A stretch of DNA of 64,000 bases from Betaproteobacteria bacterium (GTDB lineage: Bacteria > Pseudomonadota > Gammaproteobacteria > Burkholderiales > Thiobacteraceae): assembly GCA_024641855.1 (NCBI GenBank), contig JAHECG010000002.1, positions 52,089 through 116,088 on the forward strand, in the 5' to 3' direction. The notes beneath the pieces are model-generated. The model had not been told where the DNA came from. It saw only the letters and a list, made by a program, of their open reading frames with translations, and did no database searches. Shown piece after piece: positions 26,369-35,955 of this stretch (the first letter of the stretch is position 1; each line of letters begins with the position of its first letter). The position numbers were made by a program, and so were the translations under genes.

Positions 26369-28126
26369 ATGCTGTTGAATTGCACCAAACTGACGATTGC
26401 AGTTTTGATCGCAAGTATTTATAGCTGTGGCGCCTTGGCCCAGGATACTTTGGTCTCCGCCGCAGATGCGATTAGTGACACTGCCGACGACGCTTCGAAT
26501 ACGAATCCCAGCCCAACTTTAAACCTTGCCGTTGAATTAACGCCGCCGTTGCTTTCCACGGTTACCCCCGATTTGTTGACGGTATTAACACCGCAAAACA
26601 CAGACGCTAACGACATCGATAACGCTTCACCCGAGCAAACCTCGATCATCAGCATCGAGTCTGCACCCAACGACTCTACCCCATTACTTAAAGCCGCAGA
26701 TAACCTCGGAAACCCACAGCAAGACTTGTGGGCACGCATTCGAGTCGGCTTCTCTCTCGCCGACCTCGATACGCATTTAGTGCAGGAAAATATCGATTGG
26801 TATGTTCATCGACCTGACTATGTTTCGCGGATGTTGGAGCGCAGCAAGCGCTATCTGTTTTATATCGTCGAAGCGGCTGAAAAGCGCGGCATGCCAACCG
26901 AGGTTGCTCTGTTGCCGATGATTGAAAGCGCTTTCAATCCGAAGGCCTACTCTAGCGCGCATGCATCAGGTCTGTGGCAATTCATCCCCTCTACGGGTCG
27001 TACCTATGGCTTGCAGCAAAACTGGTGGGTGGACAATCGCCGTGACGTGATTAGCGCGACGAATGCTGCCCTCGATTACTTGCAAAAACTGCATGACATG
27101 TTTAATAGTTGGGAATTAGCCCTTGCCGCTTATAACTGGGGTGAAGGCTCAGTACAGCGCGCCATTGCAAAAAATAGGGCCAAGGGCTTGCCCACGGATT
27201 ATCTGAGCTTGCGTATGCCCAGAGAGACGCAGCAATATGTGCCGCGCCTGCTGGCTATCAAGAGCATGATTCAACATCCGGAAAATTACGCCATGGATTT
27301 AGGCGTGGTACCGAATACCCCCTACTTTGCACAGATCACCTTGACGCAACATATGGATGTTGCGCTGGCGGCTAAACTGGCGGAAACCACGCTCGAAGAA
27401 TTTACCGCACTCAATCCGAACTACACGCGCCCAGTGATTCAAGCACGCCAGCCGGCCTCGCTGTTGTTGCCGGTGGATAAAGCAGAAGTCTTTGCGGCGA
27501 ATCTGGAGAATTACAGCAAGCCTTTAGTTTCCTGGCAGCCTTACCATGCCAAGCGCGGTGAGAAACTCGTTGCGATTGCCAGCCGTCACGGCATCAGTGC
27601 GGCGCGCTTGCAAGAAGCCAATGGCCTCAAACTCAAGCGCGGTCGCCTCGTGGGAAATCAAATGCTGCTAGTCCCTGGCTCGAGTGAGGCAAAACTAGAA
27701 AATGTCTCCTTTAGCGAAATCAAAGCGGCACCAGAATCCAACGGTGGAATCTATTCCGTGCGCAATGGCGATACGCTACTCTCCATTGCAAAACGACATG
27801 GCGTTAAAGCGACTCAAATTAAAGCCTGGAATAATCTCAAATCGAACCGTCTTGCGTTGAATCAGAAACTACGTCTCTTTGCAGACGAACCAACTGAATC
27901 CAAACCAACGCGTGTTGCGAGCAGCACTGCACCGGCGAAAGAATCGCGTCAAAAATCCACCTCAAAGCAAAAGCAATACACCGTGCGCCGTGGCGATACG
28001 CTGTACTCTATCGCTCAACGCTTTGATGTCGATCTCGATGATTTGCGGCGGTGGAACAAGTTCTCGCACAAGTCCCGCATTCACCCAGGTGACAAGCTCA
28101 CTGTCGCCCTGGCTAAAAACAGCTAA
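26369..28126 (+). CDS. mltD: Membrane-bound lytic murein transglycosylase D with three LysM domains
   Basis: About 585 residues; the ATG at 26369 is preferred over the TTG one codon earlier. The signal peptide ends near GALA; the Cys in IYSCGA is a poor lipobox. A disordered Thr/Asp/Pro-rich stretch precedes the SLT domain with the catalytic Glu in LPMIESAFNPKAYSSAHASG and the GLWQFIPSTG motif. Three LysM domains follow (YHAKRGEKLVAIA, YSVRNGDTLLSIA, YTVRRGDTLYSIA). The enzyme cleaves glycan strands of peptidoglycan to 1,6-anhydro ends. Next to gloB it repeats the enterobacterial gloB-mltD adjacency. Confidence 0.93.
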   Translation: MLLNCTKLTIAVLIASIYSCGALAQDTLVSAADAISDTADDASNTNPSPTLNLAVELTPPLLSTVTPDLLTVLTPQNTDANDIDNASPEQTSIISIESAPNDSTPLLKAADNLGNPQQDLWARIRVGFSLADLDTHLVQENIDWYVHRPDYVSRMLERSKRYLFYIVEAAEKRGMPTEVALLPMIESAFNPKAYSSAHASGLWQFIPSTGRTYGLQQNWWVDNRRDVISATNAALDYLQKLHDMFNSWELALAAYNWGEGSVQRAIAKNRAKGLPTDYLSLRMPRETQQYVPRLLAIKSMIQHPENYAMDLGVVPNTPYFAQITLTQHMDVALAAKLAETTLEEFTALNPNYTRPVIQARQPASLLLPVDKAEVFAANLENYSKPLVSWQPYHAKRGEKLVAIASRHGISAARLQEANGLKLKRGRLVGNQMLLVPGSSEAKLENVSFSEIKAAPESNGGIYSVRNGDTLLSIAKRHGVKATQIKAWNNLKSNRLALNQKLRLFADEPTESKPTRVASSTAPAKESRQKSTSKQKQYTVRRGDTLYSIAQRFDVDLDDLRRWNKFSHKSRIHPGDKLTVALAKNS

Positions 28127-28158
28127 TCTCGCCTTTTTCTCGCTACGCCCCTAGCGGA

Positions 28159-30174
28159 CTAATGATTGCATGGATATAAATGACAGTGCACGGTGTGCCC
28201 TGCATCGAAGACACTTTGATCGGGATATTGTTGCGGACATTGCGGCAGCGCCTGTGGACAGCGCGGATGAAAATGACAACCGCTGGGAGGATTGGCCGGC
28301 GATGGCATCTCACCTTGCAAGCGGATAATTTCACGGCCAGAAACTTTTTCGACCAGCGGTACTGCCGACAATAAAGCCTGCGTGTAGGGATGTTTGGGCG
28401 AACCCAAGACCGACTCCACCGGACCACGTTCCACGATGCGGCCGAGATACATCACCGCCACTTCATGCGCGAGATATTCCACCACCGAAATATTGTGCGT
28501 AATGAACAAATAAGACAATTGATGTGCGGCTTGCAGGCTATGCAATAGATTCAAGATTTGCGCCTGTACCGACACATCCAGGGCACTGGTTGGCTCGTCG
28601 CAAACGATGAGCTGCGGCTTGACCGCCAAGGCACGCGCGATGGCAATGCGTTGCCGTTGTCCGCCGGAAAATTCGTGTGGATAGCGAAATTGACTCTCTG
28701 GGCTTAGACCGACTTCCGTCAACAAACGGTCGATGTGGTCTTGGCGTTGTGCGTTATTGATGCCGAGGACGTGCATCCCTTCTTCCAGAATTTCCATCAC
28801 CGTCATGCGCGGGTCAAGTGACGAGAAAGGATCTTGGAAGATAATCTGAAATTTCCCGCGTCGCGTGCGCAAAGCTTGCGGGGGCATTTGTGTAAGCTCT
28901 TCACCGGAAAATTGCACGCTTCCTGCACTGACTGGCAGCAGTTGCAGCAAGCCTTTTCCGACAGTGGTTTTACCGCAACCCGACTCGCCCACCAAGGCTA
29001 ATGTGCGGCCAGGAGCGATGCTTAGGCTGACGCCATCCACCGCTTTGACATGACCCACGACGCGCTGCCAAAATCCTTTGCGAATCGGAAAATGCACTTT
29101 TAAGTCGCTGACTTTCAACAATGGCCCAACCTCTGCACCGCCTTGGCTGGTAGTTTGTGCTGTCGATAACGGCACAAGTATGGCGCCCAATTTTCCTTGG
29201 CCTGCCATCTCTGCTGCGTACAAATGACAACGTACACCGCTACCACCGTCACCATTGATCCAGCGCGGCGCTTGTTCATGGCACACAGCCATTACCTGAT
29301 CGCAACGCGCAGCAAAGCGGCAACCGACAAATTCCTGATCCAGGCGCGGCACACTGCCACTGATAACCGCCAAGGCTTCACCACGCTTGGAACTACGCGG
29401 CAAAGAATCGAAGAGCTTTTGCGAATAGGGGTGACGTGGGCGCTGGAAAAACTCGTCACGCGTCGCCAGCTCCACAATTTCACCGGCATACATCACCGCA
29501 ACACGCTGCGCGACTTCGGCCACAACGCCCAGATCATGCGTGATAAACAACATCCCCATGCCGGTCTTGGTTTGCAAGTTGCGCAACAAACGCAGCACTT
29601 GGGCTTGAATGGTGACATCGAGCGCGGTGGTTGGCTCATCTGCGATCAGCAAATCCGGCTCGCAAGCCAGGGCGATGGCGATCATGATGCGTTGCTTCAT
29701 GCCGCCGGAAAGTTGGTGCGGATAGCTGGCGAGTACACGCGCCGGATCGGGAATGCCGACTGACTCCAGCAAGCTTAACTGGCGTTGTTTTAACTCTGCA
29801 TTCGCTAACTGTTGGTGTGTCACCAGCACCTCGCTGATCTGCTGTGACACCGTTAAGACCGGATTTAAGCTGGTCATCGGTTCTTGAAAAATCATGGCAA
29901 TGCGCGCACCACGCACGCTACGCATCGTGACTTCGGGCAGACTGACGAGATCTTGGCCATCTAAACGAACGCTACCCGAAACAACATGCCCACCCGTTGG
30001 CAGCAGACGCAGCACAGATAACGCGGTCATGGATTTGCCACAGCCGGATTCTCCCAGCAAGGCGAAGGTCTCGCCGCGCTCGATGTGAAAACTGACGTCA
30101 TCCAAGGCGCGCACCTTGCGAGTTCCTGATTGAATCAGGGTGCTGAGATTTGAAACTTCGAGTAAATGCGCCAT
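28159..30174 (-). CDS. yejF: Fused dual-ATPase subunit of peptide ABC importer (YejF-like)
   Basis: A 671-residue tandem ABC ATPase. Walker A motifs are [11 protein letters not shown] near residue 38 and [11 protein letters not shown] in the second half. Signature motifs are LSGGMKQR and FSGGQRQR. Each half ends in the oligopeptide-transporter C-terminal extension with clustered cysteines (GCRFAARC..., [15 protein letters not shown]), which in some OppD/DppD proteins binds an iron-sulfur cluster. It powers the importer encoded just upstream in the same operon and starts three bases after the permease stop. Confidence 0.92.
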   Translation of the reverse strand: MAHLLEVSNLSTLIQSGTRKVRALDDVSFHIERGETFALLGESGCGKSMTALSVLRLLPTGGHVVSGSVRLDGQDLVSLPEVTMRSVRGARIAMIFQEPMTSLNPVLTVSQQISEVLVTHQQLANAELKQRQLSLLESVGIPDPARVLASYPHQLSGGMKQRIMIAIALACEPDLLIADEPTTALDVTIQAQVLRLLRNLQTKTGMGMLFITHDLGVVAEVAQRVAVMYAGEIVELATRDEFFQRPRHPYSQKLFDSLPRSSKRGEALAVISGSVPRLDQEFVGCRFAARCDQVMAVCHEQAPRWINGDGGSGVRCHLYAAEMAGQGKLGAILVPLSTAQTTSQGGAEVGPLLKVSDLKVHFPIRKGFWQRVVGHVKAVDGVSLSIAPGRTLALVGESGCGKTTVGKGLLQLLPVSAGSVQFSGEELTQMPPQALRTRRGKFQIIFQDPFSSLDPRMTVMEILEEGMHVLGINNAQRQDHIDRLLTEVGLSPESQFRYPHEFSGGQRQRIAIARALAVKPQLIVCDEPTSALDVSVQAQILNLLHSLQAAHQLSYLFITHNISVVEYLAHEVAVMYLGRIVERGPVESVLGSPKHPYTQALLSAVPLVEKVSGREIIRLQGEMPSPANPPSGCHFHPRCPQALPQCPQQYPDQSVFDAGHTVHCHLYPCNH

Positions 30175-30177
30175 GGT

Positions 30178-31584
30178 CTATTGAACCCTAGGGTCGAAGG
30201 CATCGCGCACGGCGTCGGCAAACAAATTCGCCGCCAGCACCAATACGAACATGAATACGAATGCCGCCGCCAACGGCCACCACACCATCGGCTCACGCGC
30301 CAACTCTAAACGTGCGCTGTTGATCATATTGCCCCAGCTATGCATGGAAGGATCAACACCCACGCCGACATAAGCCAGCACTGCCTCTGCCAGCACCAGC
30401 GAGCTGAATTCGAGCGTGATGGTAATCAACACGATGTGCATGACATTCGGCACAATATGCCGTGTCATGATTTTCCAATGGCTAGCGCCCAAGGCATGAG
30501 CCGCTTGCACATAATCGAATTCACGCAGTTTCAAGGTTTCTGCGCGCAATAGACGGCACAGCCCAGTCCAACTGGTGACGCCCAAAATCAGGCATAAAAA
30601 CAGCAAGCGCACATCAGCACGCTCAACCACTGAGTTGAAGGCATCCTTGTTCAAATCCATATACACCTGCAACATCAGCACCGCAGCTGCGATGAGTAAT
30701 ACGCTGGGAATAGAATTAAGCACGGTGTAAATGTACTGAATGACATCATCGATCCAGCCTTTGAAATAGCCGGCCATGATGCCAAACAACAGTGCGAACG
30801 GTAGCATCACCAGCGTGGTCAAGATGCCGATCACCAAGCCGGTGCGTATGCTTTTTAAGGTTAAATAGAGGACATCCAGGCCAACCTTATCCGTGCCGAA
30901 CAAGTGATAATTCGGCGCGAGTTGCCAAACAATCGAGCCGAACCACAACACGATGCCAATGGTGAATAGCAGTGTGCGCCAAGGCAACTCGGTTTGGCCA
31001 CGCCAGAGGCGTTGCGCCATCTGCGAAAACCGCACTTTTGCATGTGTCGCTAAGGCTGCGTTCAACATGAAACCAAGCAACACCCAAAGCAAGGCGCCAG
31101 ATATTGCGCCTTTGGTGAAGAGCCGCCATTGGTCTTGCGTGCTTTGATCGATATCTTTACCCAAATGACCACCGGCATATTTTAAACGCGGGAAGAGTCG
31201 GGCCACGCGACCATCAGCTTGCTCCACACTTTCCATTGCAAATAAATTGACTGCCAATGGTGCGGAATAGGTTTTCTCGACATGATCGCGTAGCGGCTTT
31301 GCCAGGCGGTCAAATGCGCTGATGATCTCGGCGCTATAGACGGTCTTACCGCTGTTGTCTGCTTGCGGCAGCGCCTCACGGAAATGGATCGAATCGAGCA
31401 AGCCTATCGTGGCAAACACCAGCAAGATGACACTGGAAGCCACAGCAGTTGGGTTGCGCACGACTTTGCGCCAAGGCGCGAGAAGATGCGGCTTGCTGCG
31501 CGTGTAGCCAATATAAACGGCAATAATTACGCACAAGGCGTAGATCAGCCAGTCAGTCCACAAAGGCGTCAGTTGCACCATCAT
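30178..31584 (-). CDS. yejE: Peptide ABC transporter permease (YejE/OppC-like)
   Basis: A 468-residue inner-membrane permease, longer than typical OppC. It has an N-terminal helix pair and a soluble segment at about residues 65-165. The core contains the family EAA loop region (VQAAHALGASHWKIMTRHIVPNV) that docks the ATPase. It pairs with the YejB-like permease. The start overlaps the stop of that gene. Substrates of Yej systems include oligopeptides and peptide antibiotics such as microcin C; specificity here is inferred only. Confidence 0.9.
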   Translation of the reverse strand: MMVQLTPLWTDWLIYALCVIIAVYIGYTRSKPHLLAPWRKVVRNPTAVASSVILLVFATIGLLDSIHFREALPQADNSGKTVYSAEIISAFDRLAKPLRDHVEKTYSAPLAVNLFAMESVEQADGRVARLFPRLKYAGGHLGKDIDQSTQDQWRLFTKGAISGALLWVLLGFMLNAALATHAKVRFSQMAQRLWRGQTELPWRTLLFTIGIVLWFGSIVWQLAPNYHLFGTDKVGLDVLYLTLKSIRTGLVIGILTTLVMLPFALLFGIMAGYFKGWIDDVIQYIYTVLNSIPSVLLIAAAVLMLQVYMDLNKDAFNSVVERADVRLLFLCLILGVTSWTGLCRLLRAETLKLREFDYVQAAHALGASHWKIMTRHIVPNVMHIVLITITLEFSSLVLAEAVLAYVGVGVDPSMHSWGNMINSARLELAREPMVWWPLAAAFVFMFVLVLAANLFADAVRDAFDPRVQ

Positions 31585-32558
31585 GATAAGCGTACTCGCG
31601 GATCAACCCAGGTGTAGGAAATGTCCGTTAACAAGAGACCGAGGATATACAGCACCGATCCCAAGAACACCATGGCATGTACGATGGCAAAATCTTGGCT
31701 GCGGATAGCGTCGATGGTGTAACTACCGAGACCTGGAATCCCGAAAAAGGATTCTGATACCAAGCTACCCATGAACAGGGTTGGAATCACGACCACCACA
31801 CCAGTGAGAATTGGGATCATGGCATTTTTAAGCACATGACGAAACAACACGATCCGCTCCGGCAAACCTTTGGCACGTGCTGTGCGCACATAGTCACGAT
31901 TCATTTCTTCCAAGAAAATCGTGCGGTACCAGCGACTGCTCCCCCCCATACCGCCAATCACGCCGATCGCCACCGGCAGCACTAAGAATTTGAAAGCATC
32001 GGTACCGTACTGATAGCCGGAAATTGGCACTAGGTGCAACAGCTTGCTGATGAGAAATTGCCCACCGATGATGTAGAACAAACCAGAGATCGACATCATG
32101 GCTACGCATAACACCACGCCGGCATAGTCGACATAAGTGGCGCGGAAAAATGCCAAAGTGAGTGCAAAAGTAATATAGAGCAACAAACCGACTAGAAATA
32201 CCGGTGCGGCCAGTGCGAGACTCGGCATCATGCGCGTTTTAATATCGTGACCAATATCTCGACCATCATCTGCGGCGCCAAATTGAAACGCGAACATCGG
32301 CACGGATTTCCCGAAGAAAATCGTTTCAGTTATTTTGCCTGCACCTTTTGCTTGCGCATTAAACAACAGGGGCTTGTCGTAGCCATGCTCATGCTTCCAT
32401 TTGGCAATCGCATCGGGTGTCACGCGTTTCAAACCAAGATGGATACGCGCCATATTGTCTGGTGTGTTGACCGCAAAGAATAAGGTGAAGATCAGAATAT
32501 TGACCCCAATCAAAATCGGGATCGCATACAGTAAGCGACGCAGCACATAACCGATCAT
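31581..32558 (-). CDS. yejB: Peptide ABC transporter permease (YejB/OppB-like)
   Basis: A 325-residue permease opening MIGYVLRRLLYAIPILIGVNILIF, the standard OppB-type first helix. A periplasmic insert of about 60 residues and the EAA loop (YVRTARAKGLPERIVLFRHVLKNA) follow. It forms the transmembrane channel together with the YejE-like subunit. Four-base overlaps on both sides show tight operon coupling. Confidence 0.92.
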   Translation of the reverse strand: MIGYVLRRLLYAIPILIGVNILIFTLFFAVNTPDNMARIHLGLKRVTPDAIAKWKHEHGYDKPLLFNAQAKGAGKITETIFFGKSVPMFAFQFGAADDGRDIGHDIKTRMMPSLALAAPVFLVGLLLYITFALTLAFFRATYVDYAGVVLCVAMMSISGLFYIIGGQFLISKLLHLVPISGYQYGTDAFKFLVLPVAIGVIGGMGGSSRWYRTIFLEEMNRDYVRTARAKGLPERIVLFRHVLKNAMIPILTGVVVVIPTLFMGSLVSESFFGIPGLGSYTIDAIRSQDFAIVHAMVFLGSVLYILGLLLTDISYTWVDPRVRLS

Positions 32559-34741
32559 TTGTCTTTCCTTACCCGTGGTGCGGCATGGACTTTACGCCGA
32601 TAGGCCAATGCTGCGGGCAGCAACACCATGGCGATTAGCATGACCAGGATGCCGATCGGCCACAGCAGCGGCTGATTCCACTGGCTGCGTTTGCGCTCCC
32701 TGGCTTGTGCATCGATGCGCAAATACTTTAAGCCATTATTTGCCATCAAATTTGGTTTCGCATTGAAATACCAGGCATGGTACAAGGCATAGTTTTTTGG
32801 ATAAAATCCCCAAACCCAAGGAGAATCACGACGTACGATTTCCAGCATCTGCGTGATGATCTGTTGGCGTGCGGGGTTGTTCTCCATATTCTTCATTTGC
32901 TCGAACAGTCGGTCGAACTCTGGATTCTCATAATTCGAAGCATTCTCGCCACCCGAACCGACTTTTTTATTCGGCCCATACAGCAAAAATAAAAAATTTT
33001 CCGGGTCTGGATAGTCGGCATTCCAACCCCATTCGAAAATTTGCGCATCACCCTTGAGCATTTTGTCTTGGAAACGATTGTAGTCGGTGGAACGAATCAC
33101 CAGTTGTACATCGATTTTTTTGAGTTGTTTTACCAGCCATTCGAGATGCGCCTTTGCATCAGGGCCAACCGCAGACGTATCGAAATTTAACAGCAAGGGT
33201 TTCCCGCTGTTCGCATCGCGGCCTCCAGGATAGCCAGCCTCTGCCAATAGCCGTTTGGCTTCGGCAATGGCTTTGCGTGCCGGCTTGCCCTTGGACCAGT
33301 CATATACATAGTGATTGATACCGACTTCACCTTCCTCATAGCCGAAGATGCCGGGTGGGATTGGGCCTTGCGCCGCAATGCCACGTCCATTGCGGAAAAT
33401 CGAAATCATTTCTTCGCTATCGATGGCAATTGAAATGGCTTGACGTAATTTTCGTGTGCGATCGGATAAACCGCCAACCACGGTGTCTTGCATATTGAAG
33501 CCAATATAACTGATGCTGGTGGCCACAGTCGTCTTGAGTTGGATGCCCTTTTCTTCCATATCCGGGGTCAGCGCAGCATCCCCGGTACCGCCAATTTTGA
33601 CGGCTTGATCGAAGGTATCGGAGCTGATGCCTGAGGCATCGTAATAACCTTGCTGAAATTTATTCCAGTAGGGAATGTCTTCTTTCTCCAAGGTATAGAC
33701 CGCACGATCGATAAAGGGGATGGGTTTACCGGCATCAGCCAATAAGCCGCTCTCCCGATCGCCAGGCGCACCTTCACTGGGATAACGTTCTCCATGAAAA
33801 TTAGGATTTTTCAGTAACACCATTTGTTTGTTCGGATTGTTCTCAGCCAGCAGGTAGGGGCCGGATCCGACAGGAAACCAATCGAGCACAAAATTTTTCG
33901 CCTTCATGCCGGGTTGTGCGTAAAACCGCTCAACCTCCCATGGCACTGGAGAAAAAAACGGCATAGCTAGCCAGTATTTGAATTGCGCGTACTTACCTTT
34001 GACGCGGATACGATAGGTATATCGATCCAGCGCTTGGGCGCCTGACAAAGGGTAGCGATTAAGGTCGAGATAGGCCTCAACGCCGCTTTGTGCTTTGAGT
34101 TTTTTATCTTCCCGACTGAGTTGCTCACCGTATTCTTTCAAGCCCATGATGTAATCGGACATCAAACCAAAAATCGGCGAATTCAGGCGCGGATGAGCGA
34201 GACGTTTAATCTCAAACACATAGTCTTCTGCCGTTAATTCGCGTTTGGCTTGTTGCGGTAAATCGGTCGGCGCTTGCAAAGAGGCAATCTGCTCCGGGCG
34301 CAACGCGTGGTACACATATTGACCCTGTGCGTCTTGCACAAATGCAGGGTGCGGCTGATAGTAAATCCCCGGCCGAATATGGATTAGGTAGTCGCTATAA
34401 GCGATGTGCTCAGGAGCGGTATCCGTTGCCAGTGCCTGCCCTTGCGCATTGAAATATTGCACCTCGGGCATGGCTTGGGCGGTCAGCGGCTCTAAAGTAT
34501 AAGGCCGCGTTAAATATTGATATTGCAGCGGCGGTTCATAGATTTGGCCAATAAAGACAATCTCATTGGATGAGTAAGAGCGCGCTGGATCCAAATGCTT
34601 GGGGCGCTCGTTGAAGACACTGTATAGGGTATTTTTTCCGCGCTCGGATACTGGGTAAGGATCGTTCCAGGGTGCCTTACCGCATGCTGCGACCAACGAA
34701 AGCAGTAATACACAGACAGATACGCGTAAATAGCTAAACAT
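32555..34741 (-). CDS. yejA: Peptide-binding lipoprotein of ABC importer (SBP_bac_5 family) with C-terminal membrane helix
   Basis: A 728-residue family 5 solute-binding protein. The signal peptide ends in a lipobox (LVAACG), so it is a lipoprotein. The binding domain shows typical segments (KHLDPARSYSSNEIVFIGQIYE; the ...LRQAISIAIDSEEMI... stretch). Unusually, the last 50 residues contain a second hydrophobic helix (LLWPIGILVMLIAMVLLPAALA) followed by a basic tail, which would anchor the C-terminus in the membrane as well. First gene of a four-gene importer operon and divergent from fabI. Confidence 0.88.
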   Translation of the reverse strand: MFSYLRVSVCVLLLSLVAACGKAPWNDPYPVSERGKNTLYSVFNERPKHLDPARSYSSNEIVFIGQIYEPPLQYQYLTRPYTLEPLTAQAMPEVQYFNAQGQALATDTAPEHIAYSDYLIHIRPGIYYQPHPAFVQDAQGQYVYHALRPEQIASLQAPTDLPQQAKRELTAEDYVFEIKRLAHPRLNSPIFGLMSDYIMGLKEYGEQLSREDKKLKAQSGVEAYLDLNRYPLSGAQALDRYTYRIRVKGKYAQFKYWLAMPFFSPVPWEVERFYAQPGMKAKNFVLDWFPVGSGPYLLAENNPNKQMVLLKNPNFHGERYPSEGAPGDRESGLLADAGKPIPFIDRAVYTLEKEDIPYWNKFQQGYYDASGISSDTFDQAVKIGGTGDAALTPDMEEKGIQLKTTVATSISYIGFNMQDTVVGGLSDRTRKLRQAISIAIDSEEMISIFRNGRGIAAQGPIPPGIFGYEEGEVGINHYVYDWSKGKPARKAIAEAKRLLAEAGYPGGRDANSGKPLLLNFDTSAVGPDAKAHLEWLVKQLKKIDVQLVIRSTDYNRFQDKMLKGDAQIFEWGWNADYPDPENFLFLLYGPNKKVGSGGENASNYENPEFDRLFEQMKNMENNPARQQIITQMLEIVRRDSPWVWGFYPKNYALYHAWYFNAKPNLMANNGLKYLRIDAQARERKRSQWNQPLLWPIGILVMLIAMVLLPAALAYRRKVHAAPRVRKDK

Positions 34742-34793
34742 GGGGGATGAGTTTAGCGCAAAACCGCCCCTGCGAGGTGCCGCCAGCTTGATT

Positions 34794-34799
34794 TATAAT
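34794..34799 (+). promoter_or_regulatory. -10 element upstream of fabI
   Basis: A perfect TATAAT stands 35 bases before the fabI start, with AAGGAATA as ribosome-binding site between. No good -35 is visible at 16-18 bases, so an activator may be needed or the -35 is weak. Confidence 0.4.
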
Positions 34800-34833
34800 G
34801 GCGAATTCGATTCATCCAAAGAAGGAATAAGCC

Positions 34834-35619
34834 ATGGGTTTTCTCGCAGGCAAAAAAATCTTAATCACCGGATTATTAAGCAACCGTTCTATTGCTTACG
34901 GTATTGCTCAAGCAGCGAAACGTGAAGGCGCTGAACTGGCTTTTACCTACCAAGGCGAGCGCACCCGGGAGCGCGTGCTAGATTTAGCCAAGGATTTCGA
35001 CTCTCAGTTGGCGTTCAATTGCGATGTCGGCAGCGATGAGCAAATCGATCAATTGTTTATTGATCTTAAATCCCACTGGGACGGCCTCGACAGCCTCGTG
35101 CACTCGGTGGCCTTCGTGCCGCGCGATGCGCTTTCGGGGGATTACCTCAGCACCGTGAATCGCGAAAATTTCCGCATTGCGCACGATATCAGCAGCTATA
35201 GTTTTTCGGCCCTAGCCAAAGCGGCATTGCCGATGATGGAAGGACGCAACGGCGCGCTCCTCACCCTATCCTACCTGGGTGCGGTACGCTCGATCATCAA
35301 TTACAACGTAATGGGTCTGGCCAAGGCTAGCCTGGAATCAAGCGTGTATTACTTGGCGCAAAGCCTCGGCCCAAAAGGTATTCGGGTAAATGGCATTTCT
35401 GCTGGCCCGATTAAAACCTTGGCCGCCACCGGCATTGCCGGATTCGGCAAGATTTTGGATTTCGTGGAAAACAGCGCGCCGCTACGACGCAATGTCACAA
35501 TCGAAGAAGTCGGTAATGTCGCTGCTTTTTTGATGAGCGATTTGGCCTCCGGTATGACCGGCGAAATTACTTATGTCGATAGCGGCTTTAATACCACCGT
35601 GGGAGGACTTTGGAGCTAG
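34834..35619 (+). CDS. fabI: Enoyl-[acyl-carrier-protein] reductase (NADH)
   Basis: A 261-residue enzyme that reduces trans-2-enoyl-ACP in the last step of fatty acid elongation. It shows the atypical short-chain dehydrogenase signature of FabI: N-terminal [13 protein letters not shown] for the dinucleotide, and the catalytic Tyr-x6-Lys in [14 protein letters not shown]. The [18 protein letters not shown] loop covers the substrate and is the triclosan-binding region. It is monocistronic, between the divergent importer operon and the convergent ppiD. Confidence 0.95.
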   Translation: MGFLAGKKILITGLLSNRSIAYGIAQAAKREGAELAFTYQGERTRERVLDLAKDFDSQLAFNCDVGSDEQIDQLFIDLKSHWDGLDSLVHSVAFVPRDALSGDYLSTVNRENFRIAHDISSYSFSALAKAALPMMEGRNGALLTLSYLGAVRSIINYNVMGLAKASLESSVYYLAQSLGPKGIRVNGISAGPIKTLAATGIAGFGKILDFVENSAPLRRNVTIEEVGNVAAFLMSDLASGMTGEITYVDSGFNTTVGGLWS

Positions 35620-35955
35620 TTGCTCAGGCCGAGACGCATACCAAGTGAATCTCAAATGCCAACGCAAGTAGCAGGCATTCGTCATTTGTACTCTCGGAGC
35701 GACTGTCAGCAGATGGAAGGCCATTGGGCTAATCTAACCGGAAGGAGTAAAAATAGACCACGCGACCTACTCGAAATGCGATAAGCGGGGCTTATGCCTT
35801 TGCGCATAATAAAACCAGTTGCGTGCTTTATGGCATGCCCAAAGACGCCGTTGCCATAGGTAGCACTCGTAAAATTGTATTGCTAAAGAAATGGCTGTAT
35901 CGGCTCTAAATCACTGACGTCACATCAGTGACGTCGCTTCAGACTGAAATCAAAA
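35620..35955. other. Intergenic region between convergent fabI and ppiD
   Basis: A 336-base stretch with no recognisable gene; the small frames in it are short and match nothing I know. Close to the ppiD end there is an inverted repeat (TCACTGA, 7 bases, TCAGTGA; 35911-35931) that also contains a direct repeat of TGACGTC (35915 and 35929). There is no U-tract, so it is a poor intrinsic terminator for either gene. Confidence 0.6.
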
